This document shows, piece by piece, positions 16,570 through 26,764 of a DNA stretch of 64,000 nt. The DNA lies in NCBI RefSeq assembly GCF_014697425.1, contig NZ_JACJRU010000014.1:62001-126000 (forward strand), read 5' to 3'. The notes under the pieces were generated by a model. That model was not told the origin of the DNA and made no database searches. It saw nothing but the letters and a program-made list of their open reading frames with translations. Each line of letters begins with the position of its first letter. Position 1 is the first letter of the stretch. The stretch comes from Nostoc sp. FACHB-110 (GTDB taxonomy: Bacteria > Cyanobacteriota > Cyanobacteriia > Cyanobacteriales > Nostocaceae). A program made the position numbers and the translations under genes.

Positions 16570-17757
16570 TCATTGATCGTGGACTTTCTGACTAAAAGGT
16601 ATTTCCGCATTAATAGCTGCAATTTCCTGCTGTTCTAGTTGATTTACTTCTTTAATATAAGGAAGCAAAATTTGGACTAAACGGTGGTTGTAAAAACGAT
16701 GCAGACTGTAATTAGGTTTAGCCGGAAAACCACGCCGTTTTTTATGCCTGCCGCCTGCCCCAGGATCAAAAATTTGGATATCATTAGCGATCGCCCATTC
16801 AATTGGTGTGTAATAGCAAGCATCAAAATGGAGACAGTCTATTTCTTGAAAGCTGCCCCAATAACGCCCGTATAATCTATCACCTTTATAAAGACAAAAA
16901 GACATCCCGACCGGATGGCGTTGATCCTGTTCGCTATAGGCGGCGAAAAACACTACCCGATGGCGATAATCAGCGTGTAGTTGCTCAAAAAATTGCTTGG
17001 TCAGATACTTACTGCCCCACCAGCCAAACTTATCACAAGTATCGGCGTAAAACTGGTACATTAACGGAAATAAAGATTGGGGAATTTCATCACCAGTTAG
17101 CGGTTGCAATTTTAAGCCTACTTTTTCTACAGCTTTGCGTTCGCGCTTAATGTTGCGTCGCTGGTTGGCGTTAAAAACTGCTAAGTAATCATCAAAAGTC
17201 TCGAACCCTAGATTGTCCCAAATATAGCTGTGATGTAACCAAGGGCTAAAACCAAGACTTTCTAAAACGCTTTGCCACTGGGGATCAACATAGAGAAAGT
17301 GACATCCAGAAATTCGATATTTGGTACAGAAAGAATCAATTTCATGCACCATCATGGCAGTGATTTCTGTTTCATCTTCTCCTGGCGCAATTAAAAACCG
17401 ATAACCTTCGGCTGGGGTAAATGGAGCCATCCCCAATAGCTTGGGATAATATTGTACGCCGATGCGATCGGCTAATTCTGCCCACTGGTGATCGAAGACA
17501 AATTCGCCATAACTGTGTCCTTTTAAATATAAAGGAGCCGCGGCAATTAAGTTTCTGTCTCGCCACAGTGTTAAGTGATTGGGCAACCAGCCTGTCTTAT
17601 CTGTGGCACTATGAGAAGTTTCGAGATTGTTTAACCACTGCCACTCTAAAAACGGCGTTTTCAGAGGTATTGCTAAAGCATCCCACGCAGCTTGAGGCAC
17701 TTCGGCGATTTTGTTAATCCAAGCAACAGAATAGCGAGGCTGAAGTTGTTCCACCAT
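16570..17757 (-). CDS. FemAB-like acyltransferase (peptidogalycan biosynthesis / DUF482 family)
   Basis: The 395-residue protein matches the proteobacterial-cyanobacterial FemAB-like family with a GNAT fold. Recognisable parts are NANQRRNIKRERKAVEK around residue 200, FYADTCDKFGWWGSKYLT, and the C-terminal FDPGAGGRHKKRRGF. It has no signal peptide or membrane segment. FemAB relatives transfer aminoacyl groups from tRNA to cell-wall precursors, but members of this subfamily have not been assigned a clear substrate. The gene is preceded by a 7-mer tandem repeat that abuts its start codon, so its promoter may lie within or beyond the repeat. Confidence 0.85.
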   Translation of the reverse strand: MVEQLQPRYSVAWINKIAEVPQAAWDALAIPLKTPFLEWQWLNNLETSHSATDKTGWLPNHLTLWRDRNLIAAAPLYLKGHSYGEFVFDHQWAELADRIGVQYYPKLLGMAPFTPAEGYRFLIAPGEDETEITAMMVHEIDSFCTKYRISGCHFLYVDPQWQSVLESLGFSPWLHHSYIWDNLGFETFDDYLAVFNANQRRNIKRERKAVEKVGLKLQPLTGDEIPQSLFPLMYQFYADTCDKFGWWGSKYLTKQFFEQLHADYRHRVVFFAAYSEQDQRHPVGMSFCLYKGDRLYGRYWGSFQEIDCLHFDACYYTPIEWAIANDIQIFDPGAGGRHKKRRGFPAKPNYSLHRFYNHRLVQILLPYIKEVNQLEQQEIAAINAEIPFSQKVHDQ

Positions 17758-17760
17758 CTT

Positions 17761-17814
17761 TGAAGTATGAAGTGTGAAGTGTGAAGTATGAAGTGTGAAG
17801 TATGAAGTGTGAAG
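17761..17814. repeat. Heptanucleotide tandem repeat, TGAAGTA/TGAAGTG
   Basis: About 7.5 tandem units alternate between TGAAGTA and TGAAGTG. It is the same two-letter array as at 29611-29684 and 46983-47043. It begins within a few bases of the start of the FemAB-like gene. Confidence 0.9.
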
Positions 17815-17942
17815 GAAAATACTTTATTTCAGGCTATTAGCTTTAGATCCAACTGCGATCGCTGACTAATGGTAAAAAAATCGAAAATATATTTCATTAT
17901 TTTTGTCAATACGTAAGTTTGAGGAACAATCAATTTCATACT

Positions 17943-17991
17943 AGCCTGCGGCAAGCCGCTGCGCGTCTACATACTTCACACTTCATACTTT
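17943..17991. repeat. GCGGCAAGCCGC hairpin repeat plus inverted heptamers
   Basis: AGCCTGCGGCAAGCCGC matches the interior of the 7156-7273 element. It is followed by ACTTCACACTTCATACTT, the complement of the TGAAGTR heptamer. With the array at 17761, these heptamers could fold the whole 17761-17991 gap into a hairpin. Confidence 0.6.
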
Positions 17992-17998
17992 CCTTAGT

Positions 17999-18685
17999 TT
18001 AATGTCGTTGCACCTGATAGTGCAGAAAGACTTCTTGTTCGACGGTAGAAACTTCAAGCAGCTTGAGCCGAGGTGCTAAATCGGATAAAAATCCTGACCC
18101 TTCTACTGGTGTGGGTGCTGTAGCACCGCCTAAAATTAAAGGACAGACAGTTAGACAAAATTCATCTATTAAATCTAAGCTGATCATAGAAGCTACTAAT
18201 TGACCACCGCCTAAGACGGCTAGGCGTGTTATATCTATAGATGCCAAGTGTCGCAAAGCAGCAACAGTATCAGTTTGTCCTGTTGGTGTTTCAAAAACGA
18301 GAATTTTATCAAATTCTGAGCGTCCTTGCCAAACACTTGCTCCTGCTGTTGTTGTCAACAACCAGCGTTTGATTGGTTGGGTGAAAAATTTGATTTCCGG
18401 ATTAAGTTTGCCAGAATGTGTAACTACTATATGAACCGGCTGGGTGGGCTTACCGTCCTGGATTCGATGTTGCAGCAGTGTTGGATGTGATACGGTAAGT
18501 GTTGTACCGTAAGCGCGGAGAGTGCCAGCAGCTAATAAAACGGCATCAGAGGCAGCGATTTGTTTTTCTAGGTGTGCTTTATCTGCCCTTGAGCCAAATC
18601 GAGCAGGCGATCGCCTAAAATCTGCAATCTTGCCATCTGCGCTCATTGCCAAAACTACTGTGGTATAAGGACGATGTTGCGCCAT
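17999..18685 (-). CDS. RibD C-terminal-domain reductase
   Basis: The 228-residue protein is a stand-alone RibD C-terminal (dihydrofolate-reductase-like) domain. VVLAMSADGKIADF near the N-terminus, AVLGGGQLVASM around residue 158, and CPLILGGATAPTP near residue 183 are the conserved NADPH and substrate regions. It lacks the deaminase half of bifunctional RibD. Such proteins reduce the riboflavin-pathway pyrimidine intermediate or related pterins. It may serve riboflavin synthesis or be a paralogue with another role. The gene is not in an operon. Confidence 0.85.
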   Translation of the reverse strand: MAQHRPYTTVVLAMSADGKIADFRRSPARFGSRADKAHLEKQIAASDAVLLAAGTLRAYGTTLTVSHPTLLQHRIQDGKPTQPVHIVVTHSGKLNPEIKFFTQPIKRWLLTTTAGASVWQGRSEFDKILVFETPTGQTDTVAALRHLASIDITRLAVLGGGQLVASMISLDLIDEFCLTVCPLILGGATAPTPVEGSGFLSDLAPRLKLLEVSTVEQEVFLHYQVQRH

Positions 18686-18978
18686 TGGGTTGGTTTGATA
18701 CTTTTATATGTTCCTTGCTAGTGTGTTGATTGTAAAAAATCTCGCCTGTGCAGGCTACTATTTACCCATTTCGTCACTGTATCTTTATGCCACCTCGGTC
18801 GCCGTCCTGTCTACCTCATCCAAGTTTTGGTATACCCGATTCCTTTTTTTGTCCTAATTGTTTGATACTGTTAGGGGTTGTTAACAAATTTCTCATAACA
18901 TAACAAAATTTCTCATTTGGCTAAACTGATTGCATATTAGTTGCTGTTGTGGTTTGCAGATGTGAAGTGAGACACTAG

Positions 18979-20991
18979 ATGGTCAAGCCCCGTCAATCGT
19001 CTTTTAGACGTATTTTAGTCACAAGGATTTTGCTGCTATTTGTCCCAGTGTTGTTGCTGGGAGAAGTTGTAGCTTTAAATAAGGCCCGCTCCAGTTTGCT
19101 GAAAACTGCACGTCAAAACCTCACAGAAAGCGCGGTATTAAAAGGAGAGAAAATTGCCAATTCGCTCGCTACTCTCAAAACTAGTGTGTTGGTTGCTAGT
19201 CAAACGGCTGTGTTGCGATCGGGTTCTCCTGAGGAAATGCAAGAATTTCTCAATCAACTAGCGCGCAAACTTCCAAACTACGTTGAGTGTTTACAATTAA
19301 CTAATTTACAAGATGGCAACATCACAGCGAGTAGTTGTGGTGATCAAGCAATTGCCGAACCAAACTTAGTTTTTGCTGGTGAAGACGGGATTAACATCAA
19401 AACCATACTTCCTTCCAAAGCAGGCACAACAGGACAAAAAGCTACAGAAAATCAATTACAATTTGTTATATCTGCGCCTGTTTATAATCAAAATGGGCAA
19501 TTAATCTATGCCTTAAGCATTCAGTCGTCATTATACAAGCAAACTTCCATTCAGCCAGGTTCGCTCACAGGTTCTACTTTAGTGGTGGCAGAAGACGGAA
19601 CAATCTTGGCACACCCCTTAGCTGACAGGGTGGGAACTAATATTCAAGAAGATGTAGAACCAAATGCACTACAACAGATTATTAAAAAAGCGATCGCTGG
19701 GCAAGCTAATTCCATCAACTTATCTTTTCAACCAGGGCAAGAATTAGTTGCAGGTTACAGTGTAATTGCCAATCCCATTTCCGAAGAACCACAAAAATGG
19801 ATTGTTTTAGCTATCACCAGTGTAGATAATGCGCTGTTTGGTTTAGAAGAAATCAAACTAATTTTGATTGTATTGACAGTTGGTTTAATTTGTGCAAGCC
19901 TAGTCGCCTCACTATACTTGGCTCCTTATTTAGCAACCCCGGTAGAAGAATTGCGCGATTATGTACTGAATATCCATAGTCATCATGCCGCCCAAACAGT
20001 ACCACAGAACTTTAAAATTCGGGAATTTAACCAACTGGCACAAGCTATAGACCAGATGTTTGAACGCCTCAAAGCTTGGTCAGAAGAACTAGAACTCGCT
20101 TGGAAAGAAGCAAAAAGCGCCAACCAAATTAAAAGCCAGTTTTTGGCTACCACTTCTCACGAATTGCGTAACCCCTTGAATATCATCATCAACTGTGTGC
20201 GGTTAGTCAGAGATGATATGTGCGATAACCGCGAGGAAGAATTAGAATTTCTCAAACGTGCTGATGATACAGCCATTCACTTGCTAAATATTATTAACGA
20301 CTTACTCGATATTTCTAAAATTGAAGCAGGTAAACTCTCAGTAGTCACAGTGCCAATGGATTTGCGACAAGCACTATTAGAAGTAATTAATTTACAATCG
20401 CTCAATGTGCAGCAAAAAGGTTTACAGTTAAAAGCAATGTTGGGTACTGAGCCAATTCCGGTGAAGGCCGATGCTGCTAAATTGCGACAAGTATTAATTA
20501 ATATTATTGGCAACGCCACTAAGTTTACTGATGAAGGTAGCATCACAATCGCCACTACCCTGCATACAGAAAATGGCAAATCGCAAGCAACTGTTTCTAT
20601 TACAGATACAGGTTTGGGTATTGAACCTGCTCAACAAAACAAGCTATTTCGTCCCTTTGTCAGAGTAGATGCAGGTACTACACGTAAGTTTGATGGCACT
20701 GGTTTAGGTCTAGCTATATCTCGCAATTTAATTGAACTGATGGGTGGTTCTATTACCCTAGAAAGTCCTGGGTTGTATCAAGGAACTACAGTCAAAATTA
20801 CTTTGCCAATTCTCGAAAGTTCAGATAACAGCAACTCCAACGACAAAGATCATCCAGATGTGACAATAGTTACTGCTAATCCAGAAAAAAACACAGAGGT
20901 AGATTCCACTACTCACGATGGGGAGAATTTTCCTGGGTCGAGTGAAGATGAATATCAACTTCCCTTAGTGAAAAATATCTCGAAAAGTTAA
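18979..20991 (+). CDS. Membrane sensor histidine kinase
   Basis: This is a 670-residue hybrid-free kinase. A first membrane segment (about residues 13-31) is followed by an extracytoplasmic Cache-like sensor of about 250 residues. A second segment comes around 290-315 (IKLILIVLTVGLICASLVA), then a short HAMP-like linker. The phosphoacceptor His394 lies in TTSHELRNPLN. The ATP domain has NIIGNATKF (N box), DTGLGIEP (G1) and GTGLGLAIS (G2). No receiver domain or adjacent response regulator is seen, so it is an orphan whose partner lies elsewhere. The tail after about residue 615 is polar and probably disordered. The signal sensed is unknown. Confidence 0.92.
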   Translation: MVKPRQSSFRRILVTRILLLFVPVLLLGEVVALNKARSSLLKTARQNLTESAVLKGEKIANSLATLKTSVLVASQTAVLRSGSPEEMQEFLNQLARKLPNYVECLQLTNLQDGNITASSCGDQAIAEPNLVFAGEDGINIKTILPSKAGTTGQKATENQLQFVISAPVYNQNGQLIYALSIQSSLYKQTSIQPGSLTGSTLVVAEDGTILAHPLADRVGTNIQEDVEPNALQQIIKKAIAGQANSINLSFQPGQELVAGYSVIANPISEEPQKWIVLAITSVDNALFGLEEIKLILIVLTVGLICASLVASLYLAPYLATPVEELRDYVLNIHSHHAAQTVPQNFKIREFNQLAQAIDQMFERLKAWSEELELAWKEAKSANQIKSQFLATTSHELRNPLNIIINCVRLVRDDMCDNREEELEFLKRADDTAIHLLNIINDLLDISKIEAGKLSVVTVPMDLRQALLEVINLQSLNVQQKGLQLKAMLGTEPIPVKADAAKLRQVLINIIGNATKFTDEGSITIATTLHTENGKSQATVSITDTGLGIEPAQQNKLFRPFVRVDAGTTRKFDGTGLGLAISRNLIELMGGSITLESPGLYQGTTVKITLPILESSDNSNSNDKDHPDVTIVTANPEKNTEVDSTTHDGENFPGSSEDEYQLPLVKNISKS

Positions 20992-21532
20992 AGCTAGGTT
21001 CCAGAATTGTAAAATCACTGTGTATTTTCTGATATTGCTGAATCAGAGAATAAATTTTGATGTATTGAAATTGTTAACTCCTGATTCTTTGTTTGTGATA
21101 TAAATCATCCCGCAATTAGGTAACGCTAGTTTTTTCTAGCAACCTCTACAGATCCCCTTGTGCATCAGGCGAGGGATAGCAAACTGTGGTAGCTAATCAC
21201 TAATTAACTTTAGCGAGTGTCACATATTATGTTACTTTTATTTCAAATAGAGCTGTTCTAAATGAGATCCACATAAATCTGTTCCCTCTTTTAACGAATA
21301 ATTTTGTCAATTAAAGTGGATGGCTAGATCAATAGAGAAGTCTAATTCAGGTTTGTTACCACACTGTTTATTATCTCTCTAGATAATATTAATTGGGATG
21401 AAGTATTGAATAAAATTCAGGAAAAGCTTGGGCTTAATCAACTGATAACTTATACTCATTGCTTTTTTGTTATCTTAATTAAGGCCAATCTGCAAATAGT
21501 AGAAATCAAAAGCAACTAATTCAATTTTCAGC
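20992..21532. other. Intergenic region upstream of the secretion locus
   Basis: These 540 bases hold no reading frame of note. A small hairpin GCTAG-TTTTTT-CTAGC lies at 21125-21140. The remainder is AT-rich and presumably contains the promoter of the ABC exporter gene, but no convincing -35/-10 pair was picked out. Confidence 0.4.
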
Positions 21533-24532
21533 ATGACATATATTAAAAGTGCCTTTCAAGAATTTATTGCTCACCTTGAGGGATTTGCTCAATTACCATC
21601 GCCCGTGTTAATTAATGTTGCCGAAAAACTAGAGGCTTGGCGTTATCGTATTGGTCAAAAAATTATCGGCAAAGAAGGCATACCCAATAAAATTATCTTT
21701 CTCTATGAAGGGCAAGTACGTTTATTAGGATACGAGCCGCAAACGCAATCAGTCACAACTTTAAATTTGTTGCGCCCAGGTGCAATTATTGGGGAAATTA
21801 GCTGTTTGCGTCAAGTAGCTTGTGAAATTGCGATCGCCTCTACAGAAGTGATATGTTTAGCGTTGAATATTGAAGAATATTTACACCTAATCGCTAATTA
21901 CCCCGAATTTGCTAGAATTCGCCGCAATCACAGCAATATATGTGAAGTTTTTGATATTTTAGGTGTACAAGTAGCTAAACAAGCTAATGCTGTAGACAAT
22001 TTTAAAGAAGTATCCGAAAACGCTTTGGCCAAAGCGAGCGTATATTATCTTTCCCCTGGCAAAACTCCAACTAGGCAACTAGATAGCGGCCGTATTTGGT
22101 TTGTGAGTGGTGGCACAATTAAAGATTTTGCACCGGGTTCGCGTTTAGAATTGAGTCATCAATCAATCGAAGTTTTGGGTGGAATTCCTGCACGTTTAAT
22201 TGGTTTTGTCCCAGAAGATTTATCATTTTTAGATGGCTACATTCAAACACAAACAATTACAGCAGATAGTCAGATTCAACCATCTACTACAGATGAGTTA
22301 GATATTCCTTACGCACCGGAAGAAGCAACTCCCGAAGCCTATCCACAGCCAAATCAACCAACAAAATTAAAATACCCTTTGGTGCGTGGTAAGGGAGAAT
22401 TAAACGCTACTTTTGCTTGTTTTCAAATGCTATCGCAGCATTTACAAGTTCCCTTACGTCGAGAAGTGGTACGTCGCCTATTAACTGAGCAAATCAAACG
22501 TCAAGGTAGTATATCTTTTCCTGCTTGTGCTTATGTTGCCGAGTTAATTGGTTTAAAAGCACAGTTAATCGATTTACCAGCTGCTACTTTAGCCCGTGTT
22601 CCCACCCCAGCACTAATTCGCTATCGTGACAGTTATGCTGTGTTATATGCAGCAGATACACATCAAGTTGTCCTAGGTGTACCGTCACAAGGTTTGGTGC
22701 GCTGTAAGCCAGGAGAACTACTGGCAAAATTAGAAATTGATGAAAACAATTATCCGCCACAAATACGATTATTACTGCTGAGTGCCACAAAAGAAACCCC
22801 CAAAGCCAGGTTTGGGATTAGTTGGTTTTGGCCTTATTTATCACGCTATCGTCGCGTATTGATTGAGGTATTTGTTGCTTCATTTTTTGTCCAATTAGCG
22901 GCACTCGCTAATCCTTTAGTGATTCAGTTAATTATTGACAAAGTAATCGTCCAAAATAGTATTAGCACCTTAAATGTTTTAGGAGTATTACTGTTAGTTG
23001 TTGGCTTGTTTGAAGCTGTAATTGGGACTTTGCGGACTTATTTATTTGTGGATACGACTAACCGCATTGATATGGGCTTAGGTTCGCAAATTATCGACCA
23101 CTTACTGCGGCTACCACTGCGTTATTTTGAAAAGCGACCTGTAGGGGAATTATCCACCAGAATTAATGAGTTAGAAAACATCCGTCAATTTCTCACAGGT
23201 ACGGCTCTAACGGTAGGTTTAGATGCTGTATTTTCAGTGCTTTATATTATTGTCATGCTTTTTTACAGTTGGCAATTAACTTTAGTAGGTTTAGGGACGA
23301 TTCCCGTATTTATTTTGATTACCTTAATTGCTTCGCCAACAGTGAGTAAACAATTACGCACCAAAGCTGAACGCAATGCCGAAACTCAATCTTATTTAGT
23401 GGAGGTGATGTCAGGAATTCAAACTGTGAAAGCGCAAAATATCGAATTGCGATCGCGTTTTTCCTGGCAAGAGCGTTATGCTCGTTATGTTGGCGCAGGA
23501 TTTAAAACTGTTGTCACTTCTACTTTGGCCAATTCTACTAGTAACTTTCTCAATAAACTTAGTAGTTTATTAGTTTTATGGGTGGGTTCTTATTTAGTTT
23601 TGCAAGGTGAACTGACATTAGGTGAATTAATTGCTTTTCGGATTATTTCTGGTTACGTCACCAGCCCAATTTTACGGTTAGCGCAACTGTGGCAAAGCTT
23701 CCAAGAAACAGCATTATCTTTAGAACGCTTGAGTGATATTGTTGATACACCAGAAGAAGGCGAAGTAGATAAGGATAATATTCCTTTACCAGCAATTAAT
23801 GGCGCAGTCAAATTTGAAAATGTTTCCTTCCGCTTTGCTGCCAGTGGCCCTCTACAACTGACTAATATTAGTATTGAATTTAGTGCTGGTCAATTTGTCG
23901 GCATTGTCGGACAAAGTGGTTCAGGAAAAAGCACCATGATGAAATTATTGCTGAGACTTTATGATTTAGAGTCGGGCAGAATTTTAATTGATGGTTATGA
24001 CATTGCCAAAGTCGAACTTTATTCTTTAAGAAGACAAATAGGTGTAGTACCGCAAGACACATTATTGTTTGACGGGACAGTACAAGAAAATATTGCTTTA
24101 ACTAACCCCGAAGCCACCACCGAAGAAATTATTGAAGCCGCGCGAATTGCTTGCGCCCATGAGTTTATTATGGGTTTACCCAATGGTTACAATACCCGTG
24201 TCGGTGAACGAGGCGCAGCACTTTCTGGGGGACAAAGACAAAGAATTGCGATCGCCCGTTCTGTACTCCAACGACCAAAACTGCTAGTCTTAGATGAAGC
24301 TACCAGTGCTTTAGATTACCCCACAGAACGCCAAGTATGTTTAAACTTAGCCAAAACTTTCCAAGGTAGCACAGTATTTTTCATTACCCACCGTCTCAAC
24401 ACTGTCAGTCATGCAGACACTATTGTTGTTATGGATGCTAGCAGAATCATCGAACAAGGTAGCCATCAACAATTAATGGCGGCGAAGGGTCATTACTATT
24501 ACTTGTATCAACAGCAAGAAGTGAATGTGTGA
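21533..24532 (+). CDS. Type I secretion ABC exporter with cNMP-binding and degenerate C39-like domains
   Basis: This 999-residue protein has four parts. Residues about 10-140 resemble a cyclic-nucleotide-binding fold (GQVRLLGYE, then GAIIGEISCLR). Residues about 285-400 resemble a C39 peptidase domain, but the catalytic Cys position of the DCGxxC motif is Ala292 and only the second Cys (Cys296) remains. The usual His region reads SYAVLYA, so it is probably a non-cleaving C39-like docking domain. A six-segment transmembrane domain spans about 425-700. The ATPase follows with Walker A GQSGSGKS (793-800), LSGGQRQR, LLVLDEATSALD and ITHRLNT, all intact. With the downstream HlyD-like gene it forms a type I secretion system. 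The cargo is not encoded nearby. Confidence 0.92.
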   Translation: MTYIKSAFQEFIAHLEGFAQLPSPVLINVAEKLEAWRYRIGQKIIGKEGIPNKIIFLYEGQVRLLGYEPQTQSVTTLNLLRPGAIIGEISCLRQVACEIAIASTEVICLALNIEEYLHLIANYPEFARIRRNHSNICEVFDILGVQVAKQANAVDNFKEVSENALAKASVYYLSPGKTPTRQLDSGRIWFVSGGTIKDFAPGSRLELSHQSIEVLGGIPARLIGFVPEDLSFLDGYIQTQTITADSQIQPSTTDELDIPYAPEEATPEAYPQPNQPTKLKYPLVRGKGELNATFACFQMLSQHLQVPLRREVVRRLLTEQIKRQGSISFPACAYVAELIGLKAQLIDLPAATLARVPTPALIRYRDSYAVLYAADTHQVVLGVPSQGLVRCKPGELLAKLEIDENNYPPQIRLLLLSATKETPKARFGISWFWPYLSRYRRVLIEVFVASFFVQLAALANPLVIQLIIDKVIVQNSISTLNVLGVLLLVVGLFEAVIGTLRTYLFVDTTNRIDMGLGSQIIDHLLRLPLRYFEKRPVGELSTRINELENIRQFLTGTALTVGLDAVFSVLYIIVMLFYSWQLTLVGLGTIPVFILITLIASPTVSKQLRTKAERNAETQSYLVEVMSGIQTVKAQNIELRSRFSWQERYARYVGAGFKTVVTSTLANSTSNFLNKLSSLLVLWVGSYLVLQGELTLGELIAFRIISGYVTSPILRLAQLWQSFQETALSLERLSDIVDTPEEGEVDKDNIPLPAINGAVKFENVSFRFAASGPLQLTNISIEFSAGQFVGIVGQSGSGKSTMMKLLLRLYDLESGRILIDGYDIAKVELYSLRRQIGVVPQDTLLFDGTVQENIALTNPEATTEEIIEAARIACAHEFIMGLPNGYNTRVGERGAALSGGQRQRIAIARSVLQRPKLLVLDEATSALDYPTERQVCLNLAKTFQGSTVFFITHRLNTVSHADTIVVMDASRIIEQGSHQQLMAAKGHYYYLYQQQEVNV

Positions 24533-24586
24533 TTGCTCAATCTCATATCCTTATGCCTTCTCACAATCAATCACGGGTAAACTACC

Positions 24587-26167
24587 ATGACGCAAATTAA
24601 TAATAATCGTTTAAATGGCAATAATGGCAACAGTAAATATTCAGAGAATATCACAGATGCACCTGTTGTAAAATCAGCAACTAAAATTTCTCAACAGCCT
24701 TTAATTCAACCAGAAAATCATAACTTTGAACAATCTGTTGTTTTACGCCAATCTCCATTTTGGTCACGCACAATTATGTTGACCTTAATTGCATTAGCTT
24801 GTTTTGGAGTGGTGTGGGCTTGTATTGCCAAAATCGAGCAAGTTGTACCCGCGACAGGTCAATTAAAACCCCAAGGAACAGTCAAAGATGTACAAGCTCC
24901 TGTCAATGGAGTAGTGAAAGATATATATGTCAAAGATGGACAAACTGTCAAAAAAGGACAAATATTACTAACTTTTGATCCGCTCACAACTGTAGCTGAA
25001 TTAAATTCATTAACCAAAATCCGCAATAGTTTGGTTAGAGAAAATCAAATTTATCGTCGTTTGATGGGTTCAAGCTATGCGGTACTTTCAGAAGTAGAGT
25101 TTTTGCGGAGTAATTTACCTACAGATGCGGCGTTTTTGTTAAAAAGTCGAGCAGCATTAGTAAATGAAAATGAATTATTACGCAAAGAATTGAGGAATTC
25201 GACTACTGCTCAAGGCTTAGGCATAGATGAGCAACAACGCTTACAGGTGTCGAAATTAGAATTAGCCAGTCGTGCAAATGCGGCTCAGTTAGAAGTTGAA
25301 AAAATTAAAAAGCAACTCTCGCAAACGCAAGTAAAAATTATTGATACTAAATCTAGTTTAGGCATTCAGCAGCAGATTTTGGATAGACTAAAAACACTAT
25401 CAGAAGTTGGGGGAATTTCGCAGTTACAGTATCTCAATCAGCAACAGGAAGTACAAACTCTCAAAGCAGAAATAGCCCAATTACAAGAAGAAGAACAACG
25501 CTTATTGTTTGATATCGAAAAAGGAAGACAACAATTGAAAAATACTGTTGCTGTTTCTGGTAAAGATGTTTTAGAAAAAATATCAGACAATAAGCAAAGG
25601 ATTGCTGATATTGATAGTCAATTTATGAAGAATGTACTAGAAAATGAACAAAAAATCTCAGATATTAGTAGTAAAATTTCTCAAGCGCAACAAAATTTAA
25701 GATATCAAGAACTCCGCGCGCCTGTTAGCGGTACAGTTTTTGATTTACAAGCCAAAAATCAGGGTTTTGTGGCTAATACCACCCAAAAATTACTGCAAAT
25801 TGTCCCTAACGAAAAATATATCGCTGAAGTCTTTATTACTAATAAAGATATAGGGTTTGTCAGAGAAGGTATGAAAGCAGATGTGAGAATTGATTCTTTT
25901 CCTTTTAGTGAATTTGGTGACATTAAAGGAGAATTAATCTCGGTTGGTTCTGATGCTTTACCACCAGATGAAACTCATAAATTTTATCGCTTCCCAGCCA
26001 GAATAGCTTTAGACAAACAATCACTAGAACTGAATGGTAAACAACTATCATTACAGTCCGGGATGTCAATCACCGCTAATATTAAGGTACGCGAAGAAAG
26101 AACAGTGATGAGTTTGTTTACTGAGTTGTTTACTAAGCAAATTGAAAGCTTGAAAGAAGTACGCTAA
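24587..26167 (+). CDS. HlyD-family membrane fusion protein
   Basis: This is a 526-residue periplasmic adaptor. The polar N-terminus is followed by a single membrane segment (residues 63-81). A lipoyl-like half (VQAPVNGVVKDIYVKDG), a long alpha-helical coiled coil of about 200 residues, the returning lipoyl half (ELRAPVSGTVFDLQAKNQG) and a beta-barrel end complete the protein. This is the standard HlyD order and length. It begins 54 bases after the ABC exporter stop and is certainly its partner, linking the inner-membrane exporter to a TolC-type outer-membrane channel encoded elsewhere. Confidence 0.95.
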   Translation: MTQINNNRLNGNNGNSKYSENITDAPVVKSATKISQQPLIQPENHNFEQSVVLRQSPFWSRTIMLTLIALACFGVVWACIAKIEQVVPATGQLKPQGTVKDVQAPVNGVVKDIYVKDGQTVKKGQILLTFDPLTTVAELNSLTKIRNSLVRENQIYRRLMGSSYAVLSEVEFLRSNLPTDAAFLLKSRAALVNENELLRKELRNSTTAQGLGIDEQQRLQVSKLELASRANAAQLEVEKIKKQLSQTQVKIIDTKSSLGIQQQILDRLKTLSEVGGISQLQYLNQQQEVQTLKAEIAQLQEEEQRLLFDIEKGRQQLKNTVAVSGKDVLEKISDNKQRIADIDSQFMKNVLENEQKISDISSKISQAQQNLRYQELRAPVSGTVFDLQAKNQGFVANTTQKLLQIVPNEKYIAEVFITNKDIGFVREGMKADVRIDSFPFSEFGDIKGELISVGSDALPPDETHKFYRFPARIALDKQSLELNGKQLSLQSGMSITANIKVREERTVMSLFTELFTKQIESLKEVR

Positions 26168-26266
26168 GTTTCTCGCGTTGAGTTTTGTTGCAGTGATCGC
26201 ATTTACACCAAGCTGTGGCTTTACGGTACAGTAAAAGCGATCGCATATTTATTTTTACCTACTTGT

Positions 26267-26764
26267 ATGGTTTTTCCTCAACGCATCGAACCAGCACCCG
26301 GACAAGAATCAGTATGGGATTATCCCCGTCCCCCCCGTCTAGAACTTGTTAACAAACATATACAGATAATTTTTAATGGTGTAACCATTGCAGACACCCA
26401 CAACGCTAAACGTGTATTAGAAACTAGCCATCCGCCTTCTTACTATCTCCCCCCGGAAGATATCAAAATGGAATACTTGATATACGTACCACAATCTAGT
26501 TTTTGCGAGTGGAAAGGACGCGCAGGCTATTACACCATTCGTGTCGGCGATAAAGAAGCCCAAAACGCCGCTTGGTATTACCCCAGCCCAACATCAGCAT
26601 TTGCATCTATTCAAGATCATGTGGCTTTTTATGCTCATTTAATGGATGCTTGTTATGTAGATGCTGAAAAAGTCCAACCACAACCAGGAAACTTCTACGG
26701 TGGTTGGGTTACTAGTGATATTGTTGGGCCATTTAAAGGCGGGCCTGGTACTTGGGGATGGTGA
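26267..26764 (+). CDS. DUF427-domain protein
   Basis: This 165-residue soluble protein matches DUF427. Diagnostic parts are ESVWDYPRPPRLE, NGVTIADTHNAKRVLETSHPP, YYLPPEDIKM, and the aromatic stretch ending KEAQNAAWYYPSP. Members occur widely in bacteria and have no established biochemical role. The C-terminal 45 residues (HVAFYAHLMDACYVDAEKVQ onwards) include a Gly/Trp-rich end. The gene lies 99 bases past the HlyD-like gene with HIP1 sites between. It is probably transcribed separately from the secretion pair. Confidence 0.85.
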   Translation: MVFPQRIEPAPGQESVWDYPRPPRLELVNKHIQIIFNGVTIADTHNAKRVLETSHPPSYYLPPEDIKMEYLIYVPQSSFCEWKGRAGYYTIRVGDKEAQNAAWYYPSPTSAFASIQDHVAFYAHLMDACYVDAEKVQPQPGNFYGGWVTSDIVGPFKGGPGTWGW

